Source: Diplosphaera chodatii
Taxonomy: Eukaryota > Chlorophyta > Trebouxiophyceae > Prasiolales > Stichococcaceae
NCBI GenBank assembly: GCA_032358165.1
Contig: JAALGY010000013.1
Coordinates: 467,317-531,316, forward strand
DNA: 64,000 bases
Reading direction: 5' to 3'
Positions within the stretch are counted from its first letter, which is position 1. Each line of letters begins with the position of its first letter. Below, piece after piece: positions 1 through 10,028 of the stretch. A program made the position numbers and the translations under genes. The notes beneath the pieces are model-generated. The model was not told where the DNA came from, did not search any database, and saw only the letters and a program-made list of their open reading frames with translations.

Positions 1-2085
1 AGCATGTTTCAGCCGCAAAACTTTGAGGTGCATGCCCAGCGCAAAGTAGTACCTGGCAGTCTGCAGCCACGCAGGTGCCGGCATGTTTGCCGACAAGGCA
101 GGGCGAGGCAGATGGATCATGCAGTGGCATGCAGCACCCGTGCGGTTTCAGATGCTACGGGCAGCCATCGAGCTTGACCCGCATTGCCACTGCCTGCTGT
201 TCACAGCTGGACGCATGCCGCAACGAAACGATCAACAGGGCGCATACTTTGCAGCCACTTGAGGAGCCCAGATCAGGGTTGTATGCGCACCCGGCACGGC
301 AGCTGGCGGGGGCTCCCGCACGCGATGCGCAGCGCCATGACGCCCATGCGGCCCGCGCGGTCTAAACCCTCCTCCTCGGGGTGCAGGAAGGGGAAGCCGC
401 CGCCGATGAGGGTCCACAGCGTCACGCCCGCCGCCCAGCAGTCGGCGGCGCGCGCGTCGGTTCCCGCCGTCCGCAGCAGGATCTGCATACGGCACAGGAA
501 CGCTCATTGGGTGATGGCACAACGGCAGCAGGATCTGCAGATCCAGTGTGCCAGACCCACAGGTAAGCAAGGTTTCATCACTGGATGGTGCAAGGATGCG
601 CCTGGCGGGATTGAAATCCACATGGGTGACAGGGTTGGCTGAAGAGCGCGGCAGCAATGGCGGCAGTGCTGAGACGAAGCATATTGCCAGTAACGATTCT
701 GAAGCTCACCTCCGGCGCGATGTATTCGGGGGTGCCGCACAGCCGGTCGCTGCAGCGGCCGCCGACGGCATTGGCGCAGCTCCACCCAAAGTCGGCCAGC
801 CGCACGTCGAAGCCCCGCCCCGCCAGCAGCACGTTGTCGCACTTGACGTCGCCGACGGCCACGCCTTGCAGTTCATGGCTGGCGATGAGCATGGAGGCGT
901 TGCAGGGTAGGTCTGCCATGGGGTTTGATGCCTGACATGGTGACATGTGGCGGGGAGCGCAAGCCATCGCACGTGCCCCCAGAGGCCAGGCAGGACACGC
1001 TGCAGGCGACTCAAAGACAGAGCTGTGTCTGAAGGCGGACGCACCTAAGCGGTGGATCCACTCCAGGGCTGACACCAGCTGCTGGAAGATGTGCCGTGCC
1101 GCCGGCTCCGCCATGCCCTCCCCCTGTGTATGCCAAGTGAGGTTACCACTGGGTGGCATTCTACTCTGATTGCAGTCATCTGCGTGGGTTATCGGCAGGC
1201 AGCGGGTGAAGTGCAGAGGGCAGGTGGCGGCAGGACAGCGGCAGCGGCAGGCGCACACCGTGTACTGGACGTGCCTTGACAGACGCTCCGCCAGGTCCCC
1301 GCCGTCTGCAGGCCCAGACGGCAGTTCACCAGCCTTGTGATGCCGTGTGACGCATGGTTCTCAGCTGGTGCGGCGGTGCTGCAGCACATGGACTCCGCCG
1401 CATGTGCGGCCGCAGTGATAGGACAAGGGCGTTGGTCTAACCCACCTGCCAGGTCCATGACGACCGCCAGGTGGCAAGGAGTGAGGAACGCCTCCCGGAA
1501 GCCGATGATGTGCGGGTGAGCTGACAGCGCCGCATGGTTCACCAGCGAGCTGCGGTGCAGGGGCGGCAGACGTCAGGGGAGATGCGCTGTTTGACACACG
1601 GCTGTGGGAGGCATGAGCCAGCACACTGTTCTGTTAGTCACAAGCAGCACCGCACCAGAGGGAGCATCCTTAGACTGGGCTGCACCTGGTCACATTGGGC
1701 ACGTCCAGATTGGCATGCCGCGGCAGCAGCTTGATCGCCACAGCCTCGCCTGTTAGGATATGAGTCGCCTGGACCACTGCGCCCTGGCCACCCCTGATGA
1801 AAGGAAGAAAGCGGCAGTGACTGGCTCACGACGCTGTGCATTAGGCATCAGGCACTGATCGGTGCTGACGAGCCTGACTAACGGTGCCAAGGTCAAGTGA
1901 CGACGCTCGACGCCATCAACAGGGCTGTTGACCTACCCGGTTGAGCAGCCTGCCGAAGCGGTAGCCGCCACCAAGGTCGCACTCTGGCGTGTCGGGCTGT
2001 GCACAGGGTTTAGCTGAGGCGAACCACTCGGGGTCCGGGGCAGGAATCTTACCGCTGCGGCAGCAGCTGGCCTCCCAGCGGCCTG
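1..2085 (-). CDS. SnRK2-like Ser/Thr protein kinase, copy 1 (partial at left edge)
   Basis: Exons, read on the minus strand: about 2085-1937, 1793-1686, 1549-1446, 1305-1259, 1123-1045, 864-710, 482-291; the last exon lies beyond the left edge. Kinase motifs in order: YRFGRLLNR and GGQGAVV (Gly loop), VAIKLLPR (ATP-binding Lys), HPHIIGFREAFLT, VVMDLADGGDL, catalytic loop VGDVKCDN, DFGWSC, GTPEYIAPE, then DCWAAGVTLW. The catalytic Asp is kept but the usual HR before it is VG. Exon lengths from 1123 onward match the neighbouring copy (79 and 192 nt), so the two are tandem duplicates. Two oddities: the first donor (CTCAACCGG before gtaggt) sits one base out of phase with the next exon, and the acceptor before 864 is AAG instead of CAG. 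It may be decaying. The start codon could not be fixed. SnRK2 affinity is inferred from motif order. Confidence 0.72.
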
Positions 2086-3725
2086 CCTCACACCTATGTT
2101 GATGTGGGAAACGCGGATCAGCACGAAGGTAATGCTGGCAAGCTGCCGCAGGTGAGCATGAGGCGTCGCAGTCCCCGGGCAGCTAGGTCAAAGAATGTCA
2201 GCAGCGGTCAGCAGCTCGAGGCGTCAGGGTGGCCGTCACCGCCCCAGGACTGCACAATCTGGTCCGATCTCCGACTTTCGAAAGCCGCCGGGAGTGAAGG
2301 CCTCACCACTTTGCCGTACCGTCGCTGCCTGTGGAGGTGCTACTGCAGTGTGAAGCGTTGCTGCTGTGCACATCGTCACAGCCACCCGCAGAGCTGACGG
2401 CCCGCCCGCGGCCGCGGAAGCCGCTCAGACGCCTCGCTGCCCAGCCGCCCATGGCCAATGGGCATTCACCAAGCGGGCATGATCATCGCAGAGCGGGTGA
2501 CCCTAGATTGCGCAGGGTGACGCAGGCGGAGCTAGCTGGGGTGGACTGGCACGGCTGCCTCAGCTGCTTGCCACGAGGCGGTGCGGACGTGAGCGTCATA
2601 GGACCATCGGCCTGTGTTTTATCAAAGCTGCAACTGCACTGCGATCCGTGCTGTGTGTTGCCGGCCCGCCGCACGTGCACTCGAAATCGCACCGATGCAG
2701 GGGCAGGTGGAAGCCACACTGGGGGTGTGTCACGTGCATCCTGCTGCCTCTATGGTACTCAGGGTACTGCTCATCACATGACTTAGCCTTTCTTCCGAGC
2801 AGGGCAGACGGCAGTGTGGAGGCTATTGATTGCAGGTTGTTTATGAAGTTGGAGTGTGAAGTCCACTGACAACGCCCAACATACAGCCAGCAGCGGCAAG
2901 AAGCACAATATACCTTACACAACAACACCCATTCAGAGTCAACCAATACTCGTGACATGCACGCAGGATTCCTACCACAGTTCATACTTTAACACAGCTT
3001 CCCAAAGGAATGTGCGGCAGCGCTGAGATAGGCGCAGAAGGGACAAGTTCCCCCCTGCAGCAGGTGTACGCTGCTGCCGCCGCCCGCCAAAGCCTGGACC
3101 CCACTATCATGCACTCAAACATGCAGGGTGCAACTCAGCCTAAACCCTCGGTCCCAACAAAGACAGCTACAGTGCTGAAGCCGCTAGTACCATACTGCGG
3201 CCGTGCCGCATAGAAATTGCAGCAGCTGATCAAACGCCAAACATGGATGGCGGCCAGAGCTATGTACTGTGGCCGCGGGCGTGACAGGAAACCCACTCTG
3301 CCCGTGTCATGTGTATCTCAGAGTGCGGCATACATGGCCAACCCCCCTGGAGGGGTGACCTTACTGCAGCCCTCCAGTGCATTGAGACGACCGCCTGTAA
3401 CGGTCATGGGCATCCCATCACAGGATCCCCGTCTCCAGCAGGCAGGAGGGTGCTAAATCCATTTGCCCCAGCCGCCCACAGGCTGCGGGTGCAATGTCCA
3501 GGATATCGTGAATGGTACACCGCCGCTGCAGCTGGGCGCTGGTGCTGTTCCCGGAAGGCGCAGTGGCGCGCCGGCAGCACGAGGCTGCACATGTGGACAT
3601 GTCGCCCATGAGGTGTTGCAATCGGATACAGAGGCGGCGCTGGACGCCGCATCCCATCTAAGGCTGAGCAGAACAGCTGTCATACCATAAAGCGGGCGTG
3701 TGCAAAGCGGCGCCTCAGTGCTGGG
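2086..3725. other. Intergenic, no convincing gene
   Basis: Between the two kinase copies. Only short, repeat-like open frames without family motifs are seen. It should hold the start and promoter of copy 1 and the 3' end of copy 2. Confidence 0.5.
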
Positions 3726-6700
3726 TCAGCAGCTTCGGTAGTCTGCAGCGCTGTAGCCTGCGGCCTTCTGCACGAGGGCGCGCAGGTCGTTGTTGCTCTG
3801 GCGGATGAAGAAGCTGAGAGGCGCTGACACCGGGTCGCTGAGGCTGCGCCGGATGTTGCAGCCGGGGCTGCTGCAGCGGGAGCCGCCGCAGCCGCCGCTG
3901 CTGCCGCTGCGGCACAGGGGCCTGCCCGCGGCGGCGACGGCAGCGGCGGCGGCGGTGGCGTGCGGCAGCTGCCCGGTGCTGCTGCCGTGGCTGCGGCTCA
4001 GGCCGCCGCCGCCGGCGCTGCTGGCAAAGGCTGAGACCGGAAGGCGATGTATCTCCACCGGCTTCGTCACTGCTGCTGCGGTTGCTGCCGCCGCTGCCGC
4101 TGCTGCTGCTGCCGCGGTCTGAGCAGCAGCCTGCGCCCGCAGCCGCGCCACCTCCAGCATCTCGTTCAGGAAGACCAGCTGCCGCGGCAGGTTGTGCGTG
4201 ACCCAGGGGTGCCGCGCCACCTCGCCGATCGTGATGCGGTTGCGGGGATCCACCTTGAGCATCTTCCGCAGCAGGTCCGCAAGCTGGGGCGACGCCTGCA
4301 GTCATACACCATGACGCTGTTGGCGATCGTCGTGGCGGCATCACTTGCATGGTCGCAGCAGCACGTCATCGGCAACAGTGCAACAGCTGCCCATCGGCAT
4401 GCCAGCCCCACCACGATCTGCTCATGCCAGTGCAGGCAGGCATGCAACATCCCCCAGTCCAATGACAAACCTTACACCAGGCAGCTCGTCAACCGCGGTC
4501 AACATCGGCAGCATGAAGGCAGCACCTCGTCGGGCAGGGGGCGCGTGCAGCCCAGCACGATGCGGGGGGCCATGGCGCGGATGCGGTCGGTGCGCCCCAG
4601 GGCCTCCTCCTCGGGCCTCAGGAACGGGAAGCCGCCGGAGATGAGGGTCCACAGCAGCACGCCCGCCGCCCACACGTCCGACGGCTGGCTCCCAGCGTCA
4701 ACCGCCCGCCGCAGCACCTGTGACCATGAGGGGAGACCGGTGTCAGGGTCGATCAGTCGCACCAGGGTGCCGGTTCCTGCTGGGCAGTCTTCGCAGAGTG
4801 GTGACACAGCTGCAGAGAGAATCAGCGTGCCGTCGTGCCATCGTGAGTCACGCCAAGCTGGAGGCACAGCTTGCAGAAGCGTCTGCATCTGCAAGGGGTC
4901 GGAAACCCAGGGGTGCTGCCCACCTCAGGGGACATGTACTCGGGGGTGCCGCACAGCCGGTCCCCATATTTGGCCGCCGCCTGCGTGAACGGGACCAACA
5001 AACTTCAGCGCCTGGCAGCAGGTGTGAAGCTGCAAGGCAGCCAGAATGCTTTGTGCATTTGCTGCTGTCTGCTAGACAGGGCTGGCGCTCCCAGGTGCTG
5101 CAGGCATGCTGCATGGTGCCGGGCGGACCTGCTCGGTGCAGGACCAGCCAAAGTCGGCGAGCTTGACGGTGGCCTCGGGGCCGGACAGCAGCACGTTGTC
5201 GCACTTGATGTCGCGCGACGCGATGCCTGCGGCGGCAGCAGCAGCAGCGTGAGTGTCGCTGAGGCCGGCTGCTGTGAGTGCGCAGGTCGCTGCTCTTGGC
5301 TTCCCATGATGCAGGAGCTGGAACATGCTTTCTGCCACAGGGTGGCCCACCTGCGCGGTGCATCCAGTCCAGCGCCGACACCAGCTGCTGGAAAATGCGG
5401 CGCGCGGCGTCCTCTGTAAACCCGCCGTTCTGCGAGCGATCATGAGGATCCACTGTTAGCACCCACATCGAAAGACTACCGCTGCCGCAGCGCCACATTC
5501 GCCGTGGCAGCAGCATGGCACATCAAGCCAACATCTAGATGAGCACACCAACTCAGCCAATTCCATACTGAGGTGCCACCCTGCACCGGGGCCGCCCTGC
5601 AGCGGCTCACCGTCTGGTAGACGTGCCGCGACAGGTGCTCTGCCAGGTCACCGCCATCGGCATAGTCCATCACGACGCACAGGTGGTCATTGGTCAGGTA
5701 CGCCTCCCGCATGCCGATGATGTGCGGGTGGCCCTGCAGCCGCGAGTGGTGCACCAGCTCCCTGCACGGCAGCGGCCGCTGTGGTCTTGGACCCGTAAGA
5801 TGCCTCTGCTGTTGAAGGGGTGTTGCGCTATGTGCGCGGCGCACAGCAGATGATGGCTAAGCAAATCCAGCAGATGTTCTGCATAATGCTGCAACACTGC
5901 TGGAGCTGGGCCTGCTAGAAAAGCCGTTCAGGCAGCAGGTTGAGCGCCTGAAGGTGAGCTCAGAGCCAGAAGCTCCTACAATATGTGCGAAGCGCATGGG
6001 GTGGCAAGCGAGGCGCAACAAGCAAGAGCTGGACATGCAGACTGGCTTGCAAAGGACTCTGCAGGCCCAGAGGGGCAGGGGACGCGGCCGATCGTGGAGT
6101 GGGGAGGGCTAGCAGGCCCAGTACCTGGTGACGCCGCTGACGCTGACGCGGCTGCGGGGCACCAGCTTCACCGCCACCGTCTCGCCTGTCGCGTTCGCTA
6201 CGGCCCGCACTACACTGCCCTGGCCGCCCCTGTGACGTGACCATGCAGCTCTCAGAGCTGGCAACAACCAAGCTGGACGGCCAAGGGTGTCGTAGGTGCA
6301 CAACCGTACATCACATGCGGCCCCGGTTGGCGCTTTGAGACACGTGACGGCAAGTAGTCGGGGTGGCGGGCGAGGCAGCGGCGACGGGGAGATCAGGCCC
6401 ACCTGTTGAGCAGGCTCTGGTAGGTGTAGCGGTCGCCCAGCAGCCAGCAGGCGGCGGCGGGTGCAGCGGTGGTGGTGTTGGCGCCTCCCGCCCCGTTGTC
6501 GCCGTGGCTGCTCGGCTCCCACGACATCGGCACCGGCGCGCAGCACGCGGCCTCCACCGCCGGCCCCAGAGGAGAGCTGCAAGGGGATCAGAAGCAATAT
6601 GTGTGCATTAGACGGGCAGAGGGGCTGCGGTTGGCCCGCTTTTGACCTCGCACAGGCTGGATTCCGTGTGAGCACACGTCGACGTCACCACCGCAGCGAT

Positions 6701-6928
6701 CCAAAACCGCGCCAAAAAGACCGGCTGTATCACATGACTTTGAAAGTACGGAGTTAACTGGTCGTGTTGGACGCATGCAAGAGCCGCCGGGCGCTCGAGG
6801 ACCTACCATGTGGTAAGGCTGCTCTCGGCGCTACCGGCGTCGTCGCTCGAAGTTTCTGCATCCTGATGCGGACCGTGCTTGCCGCCTCCTCGCCGCACCA
6901 TGGTCGCGAAGCTCTTGACCCGCTGCAT
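3726..6928 (-). CDS. SnRK2-like Ser/Thr protein kinase, copy 2
   Basis: Nine exons (minus): 6928-6807, 6576-6403, 6229-6125, 5761-5611, 5429-5351, 5226-5129, 4980-4924, 4717-4526, 4295-3726. They join in frame to 515 aa. The kinase domain covers about residues 90-365: GDRYTYQSLLNR plus RGGQGSVV (Gly loop), VAVK, RELVHHSRLQGHPHIIG, VVMDYADGGDL, ASRDIKCDN (catalytic Asp, His of HRD replaced by Ser context), DFGWSC, GTPEYMSPE, SDVWAAGVLLW, HPWVTHNLPRQL (the SnRK2-style end of the C-lobe). The tail is Ala/Ser-rich with a poly-Ala run from a CTG/CAG repeat. It phosphorylates Ser/Thr by inference; substrates are unknown. The start (Met at 6928) is the first ATG of the exon that joins in phase; an upstream non-coding exon is possible. 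Confidence 0.85.
4060..4120. repeat. CTG/CCG trinucleotide repeat in kinase copy 2
   Basis: A GCTGCTGCC-like run in the last exon of the kinase; it encodes the poly-Ala stretch of the C-terminal tail. Confidence 0.8.
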
Positions 6929-7499
6929 GGCGCACGCTGGCTGGCCCAGCCTGATCCAATGTCCGTTAGGATGTCGAGAACCTAGCGCATGGTTCTCAGA
7001 GGTCACGACAGGCAACAGCCGCGCCGCCTGCCCGATCGGTCGAGCAGATAGGCGAGCATGGGGCGGTTGGTGGCAGCTGCGGCGCAAGGGACGAAGCGGC
7101 AGCGGTGCAACTATGGTACTGTCGTCCCTGCCTGCAAAGATGCTTAAAGGTCTTCAGCCCCCCTGGTGCCATTGTTGTGGAGCGGGGGGCATGCGGTACA
7201 CACACCTACTTAGGGCCCAAATATCACCTCATAACCAGCTCTCAACGCCACCACGATGCCTCCAAATGCACGAGCCCACAAACATGCGGCGGCTGTTGCT
7301 GCTGCCGCTAAAGGTGCACCCTGCTGAGCGGAGAGTTCAACGGATTATGTCGGGGTCACCCATGTGTGCTTTTAGTAATCAGTTGTGCCAGGTACTTATC
7401 ACCCAGGGTGACACACTTGGGTGACACACTTGATTCTGGACTACCGACGGCGGGCGACTGGATTGGCTGCCAGGCTTGGTGACCAAGCACTATGCCCTC

Positions 7500-7672
7500 G
7501 TGCTGAACCCCACAACATCTTGTGCTGCCGCCACCATTGCCGCCGCTGCCGCCGCCGCTGCGGCTGTTGCTGCTGCTGCTGTTGCTGCCTCCTATCGCCG
7601 CAACATCGCCGCTGCTGCTGCCATCGTCGCTGCTGCTGCTGCTGCTGCTGTTGCTGTTGCTGCGTCCGCCCT
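7500..7672. repeat. CTG-rich microsatellite
   Basis: Imperfect CTG/CCG trinucleotide array directly downstream of the MsrB stop codon. All three forward frames stay open as poly-Ala, poly-Leu or poly-Cys, which is an artefact of the repeat. Confidence 0.85.
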
Positions 7673-7674
7673 CA

Positions 7675-9357
7675 CTACAGCGATTGCGCCCCGGTTGGAG
7701 GCTCAAACGTCATGGCCACACCGTTCATGCAGTACCTGCAACACAGCGGGTGGCCTGCCGTCAGCACAGACAACTGCTCCGCCACCTCCCCAACATGCAT
7801 GGTGTGCTATGCCGCAGCAGTTGCCACGAGTCGCGCAGAACTGACAGTAACCGGCCTTGTGCACCGCAGATTTGTCGGCGGGGGGCCATCCCTGAAGACG
7901 TGGCCGAGGTGCCCCTGACACCTGCTGCAGCGCACCTGCGCAGCTAAGGTGAGACGTCACATTGTCTTCAAGGGCAAGCACGTGCAGCGGCAGGGCTGCA
8001 GGACGATCCAATGCAAGCTCCCTAGACATGTGCAGCACCAGGCTGCTGCGCAGGATGGCTGCCGGCAAAAACATACATGGGCCATCCCACCTCAGTCCGC
8101 CGCATGCCGGCTGAGAAGTCATTGGTCTCCATTGTTGCACTTGGGTACGCCTGCAGAACGGACCAGAGGGCGTTCAGCTTGCTCTAAGAAGTGGGGGTAG
8201 TTCAAGAACTTCTTGACTACTTCATCTTCAACTACCCCTAGAAGAAGCGCCGGCACTGCAGCCCAGACCGCAATGCTTGCACCCCGCACCCCATGTCCCC
8301 AGGCGGGCAGCCCAACCTGTTCTGGGTGGCACCTGGTAGAAGGATGGCCAGCCGGTGCCGGCATCAAACTTGGCTGCCGAGCTGAAGAGCCGCGCGCTGC
8401 AGCCAGCGCACCGGAAGCTGCCCTGCCTCCCCTCCTACAGATGCAGTTGAGCTCCAAGATCTGACTGAAGCCCTAATAATTGCATTGAGCGGCAGGCGAG
8501 CACAGACAGGACGTGGCGCCGGGCTGCTGGCAGGGAGTCTGTGCTGCATCAGCTATACAGCAACGGCGGCGGCGGCGGCGACATCTCCTCAGCAGGGTTC
8601 AGGAATGATGCGCACTGTGTACAGCGGGCTGGAGCGCGGCGGCTCCGTCACCGCCTGCCGCAGCGTCGCGAACTGCGCCGGCGTCAGCAGGCGCTGCCAC
8701 TCCTCCTCGCTGTGCGCCACCTGGGGCGCCGCCAATGGATCATTTGACGCATGCCATTGCCATTAACCCCTTGAAATCAGCCTGCACAGTGCGCTATCTG
8801 TACCTGCTGCCACAAGGACAGCTTGCGCAGGCTCCTGAGCGCCATGCCATCTCAGCACTGGGCTGCAGGATGAGGTGCTGAGGGGATGGCACGCGTAAGT
8901 CCTCAGCTTCAGCGTGCACACTCTGATAGCCTGCCGCTGCTCAGGGCTGCTGATTTTGCAGTCATCCACCAACCGCTGGCAACGCCACGGATCGCACCAG
9001 GCCGATGCGGCGCAGGGTGTTGCCACGCGGCGCCCTGGCCCCACCCTGGGGCGCCTCCGCCGTCGGCGGCGCCACCATCAGCGGACCGCCATCCGCTGCT
9101 GCTGCTGGCTGCTGGCGCTGCAGGGCGGCTGCTGCCGCCATCGCCGCCGCTGCCTGCATCGCTTGTCTCCGGCTGAGGCTGCCAGGCGGCGCTGCTGCTG
9201 CCGGAATTGGATGCTGGCCGGACTCCTGCGACTGGCGGCACACAGCAGGACCGCCACCGACGCCAGCTGCGGAGCTCCGGCGTGAGCTGCAGCTGATCTG
9301 GTGGCTGGCACGCTGCTGCAGGGACTGCTGCGCTGTGCAGTTCCAGTGGGCTCGCAC
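7675..9357 (-). CDS. msrB: Peptide-methionine (R)-S-oxide reductase (MsrB), probably plastid-targeted
   Basis: Six exons (minus): 9357-8998, 8720-8616, 8434-8333, 8150-8091, 7935-7865, 7735-7675; they join in frame to 252 aa. MsrB reduces methionine-R-sulfoxide in proteins. Signatures in order: [14 protein letters not shown], zinc pair CAGC (Cys164, Cys167), [20 protein letters not shown], second zinc pair CSRC (Cys212, Cys215), [11 protein letters not shown], and the catalytic Cys235 in RYCMNGVAM. The first ~110 residues are Ser/Arg/Ala-rich without homology and fit an organelle transit peptide; the plastid is inferred. The start at 9357 is the first in-frame Met of the open exon. The third exon uses a TAG acceptor. 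It shares a ~670 bp divergent intergenic region with the kinase that starts at 10029. Confidence 0.9.
8195..8245. repeat. Inverted repeat in an MsrB intron
   Basis: Arms ggggtagttcaag and cttcaactacccc are reverse complements except for one position, with a loop of about 22 bases. It lies in the intron between exons 3 and 4 of msrB and could fold in the pre-mRNA. Confidence 0.55.
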
Positions 9358-10028
9358 GATTTGCGGCTGCGCCTGCCTGTGTGTGCAATGACGCTGCCAT
9401 CATTGGTCCACTCGCAAATTTACGCTGTGCAGCAGAAACAGCGCACCTCATGCACATGTCCACTTACACAATGCTGAATCAATGCTCTACACACCTGCCG
9501 AAGCACTGCGAGCGCTGCAGCGCTTCGCCACCGCTGCGGTGCCCCGCCATCTGCTGGTTTGGCGGCAACATTCCCGTCGCAGTCAGCATCATTGGACTGG
9601 AAGCTTAGCCTGCTCTGACATATTGAAGCTGAGGCGCTTATACGTGTCTGCAAGCAGCTCAGATGCCTCTGTATCAGCACGTCAGTGCCCCCGTCCACTC
9701 AGTATTCTTCATACCCCGCGAGTGCCACGACAGGGTACGGGAACCGGTGTAGTCGTCTGGACTGTAGTCCTGTTGGTACAGAAGCAGGCAGATGTATTGC
9801 GCATAGTGATACTGTAGCGCAAGTTTAGTTCTGCAGACAGACCGCTTGTGGGCGTCCTGAAATCAGTAGGCAGACAGAAAAGAGAGCGGTTCGCCTCGAA
9901 TGCCGCTCAGCCGCTGCACATGACACATTTGCCAGCCACCGGGTTAACCTCCGACTCGTCCTCAGGCTGTGTCCACCGTCAGCAGCTGGACACTGCAGGA
10001 ATTGAGCTAGTGTAGCACAGACTACAGG
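9358..10028. promoter_or_regulatory. Divergent intergenic region
   Basis: A 671 bp gap between the diverging msrB and intronless kinase starts. No coding signal was seen; it probably holds both promoters. No specific motif could be named. Confidence 0.4.

Noticed and set aside
7421..7947. Three overlapping plus-strand frames rich in Ala, Leu or Cys
   Set aside because: They are translations of a CTG microsatellite and run over msrB exons on the other strand.
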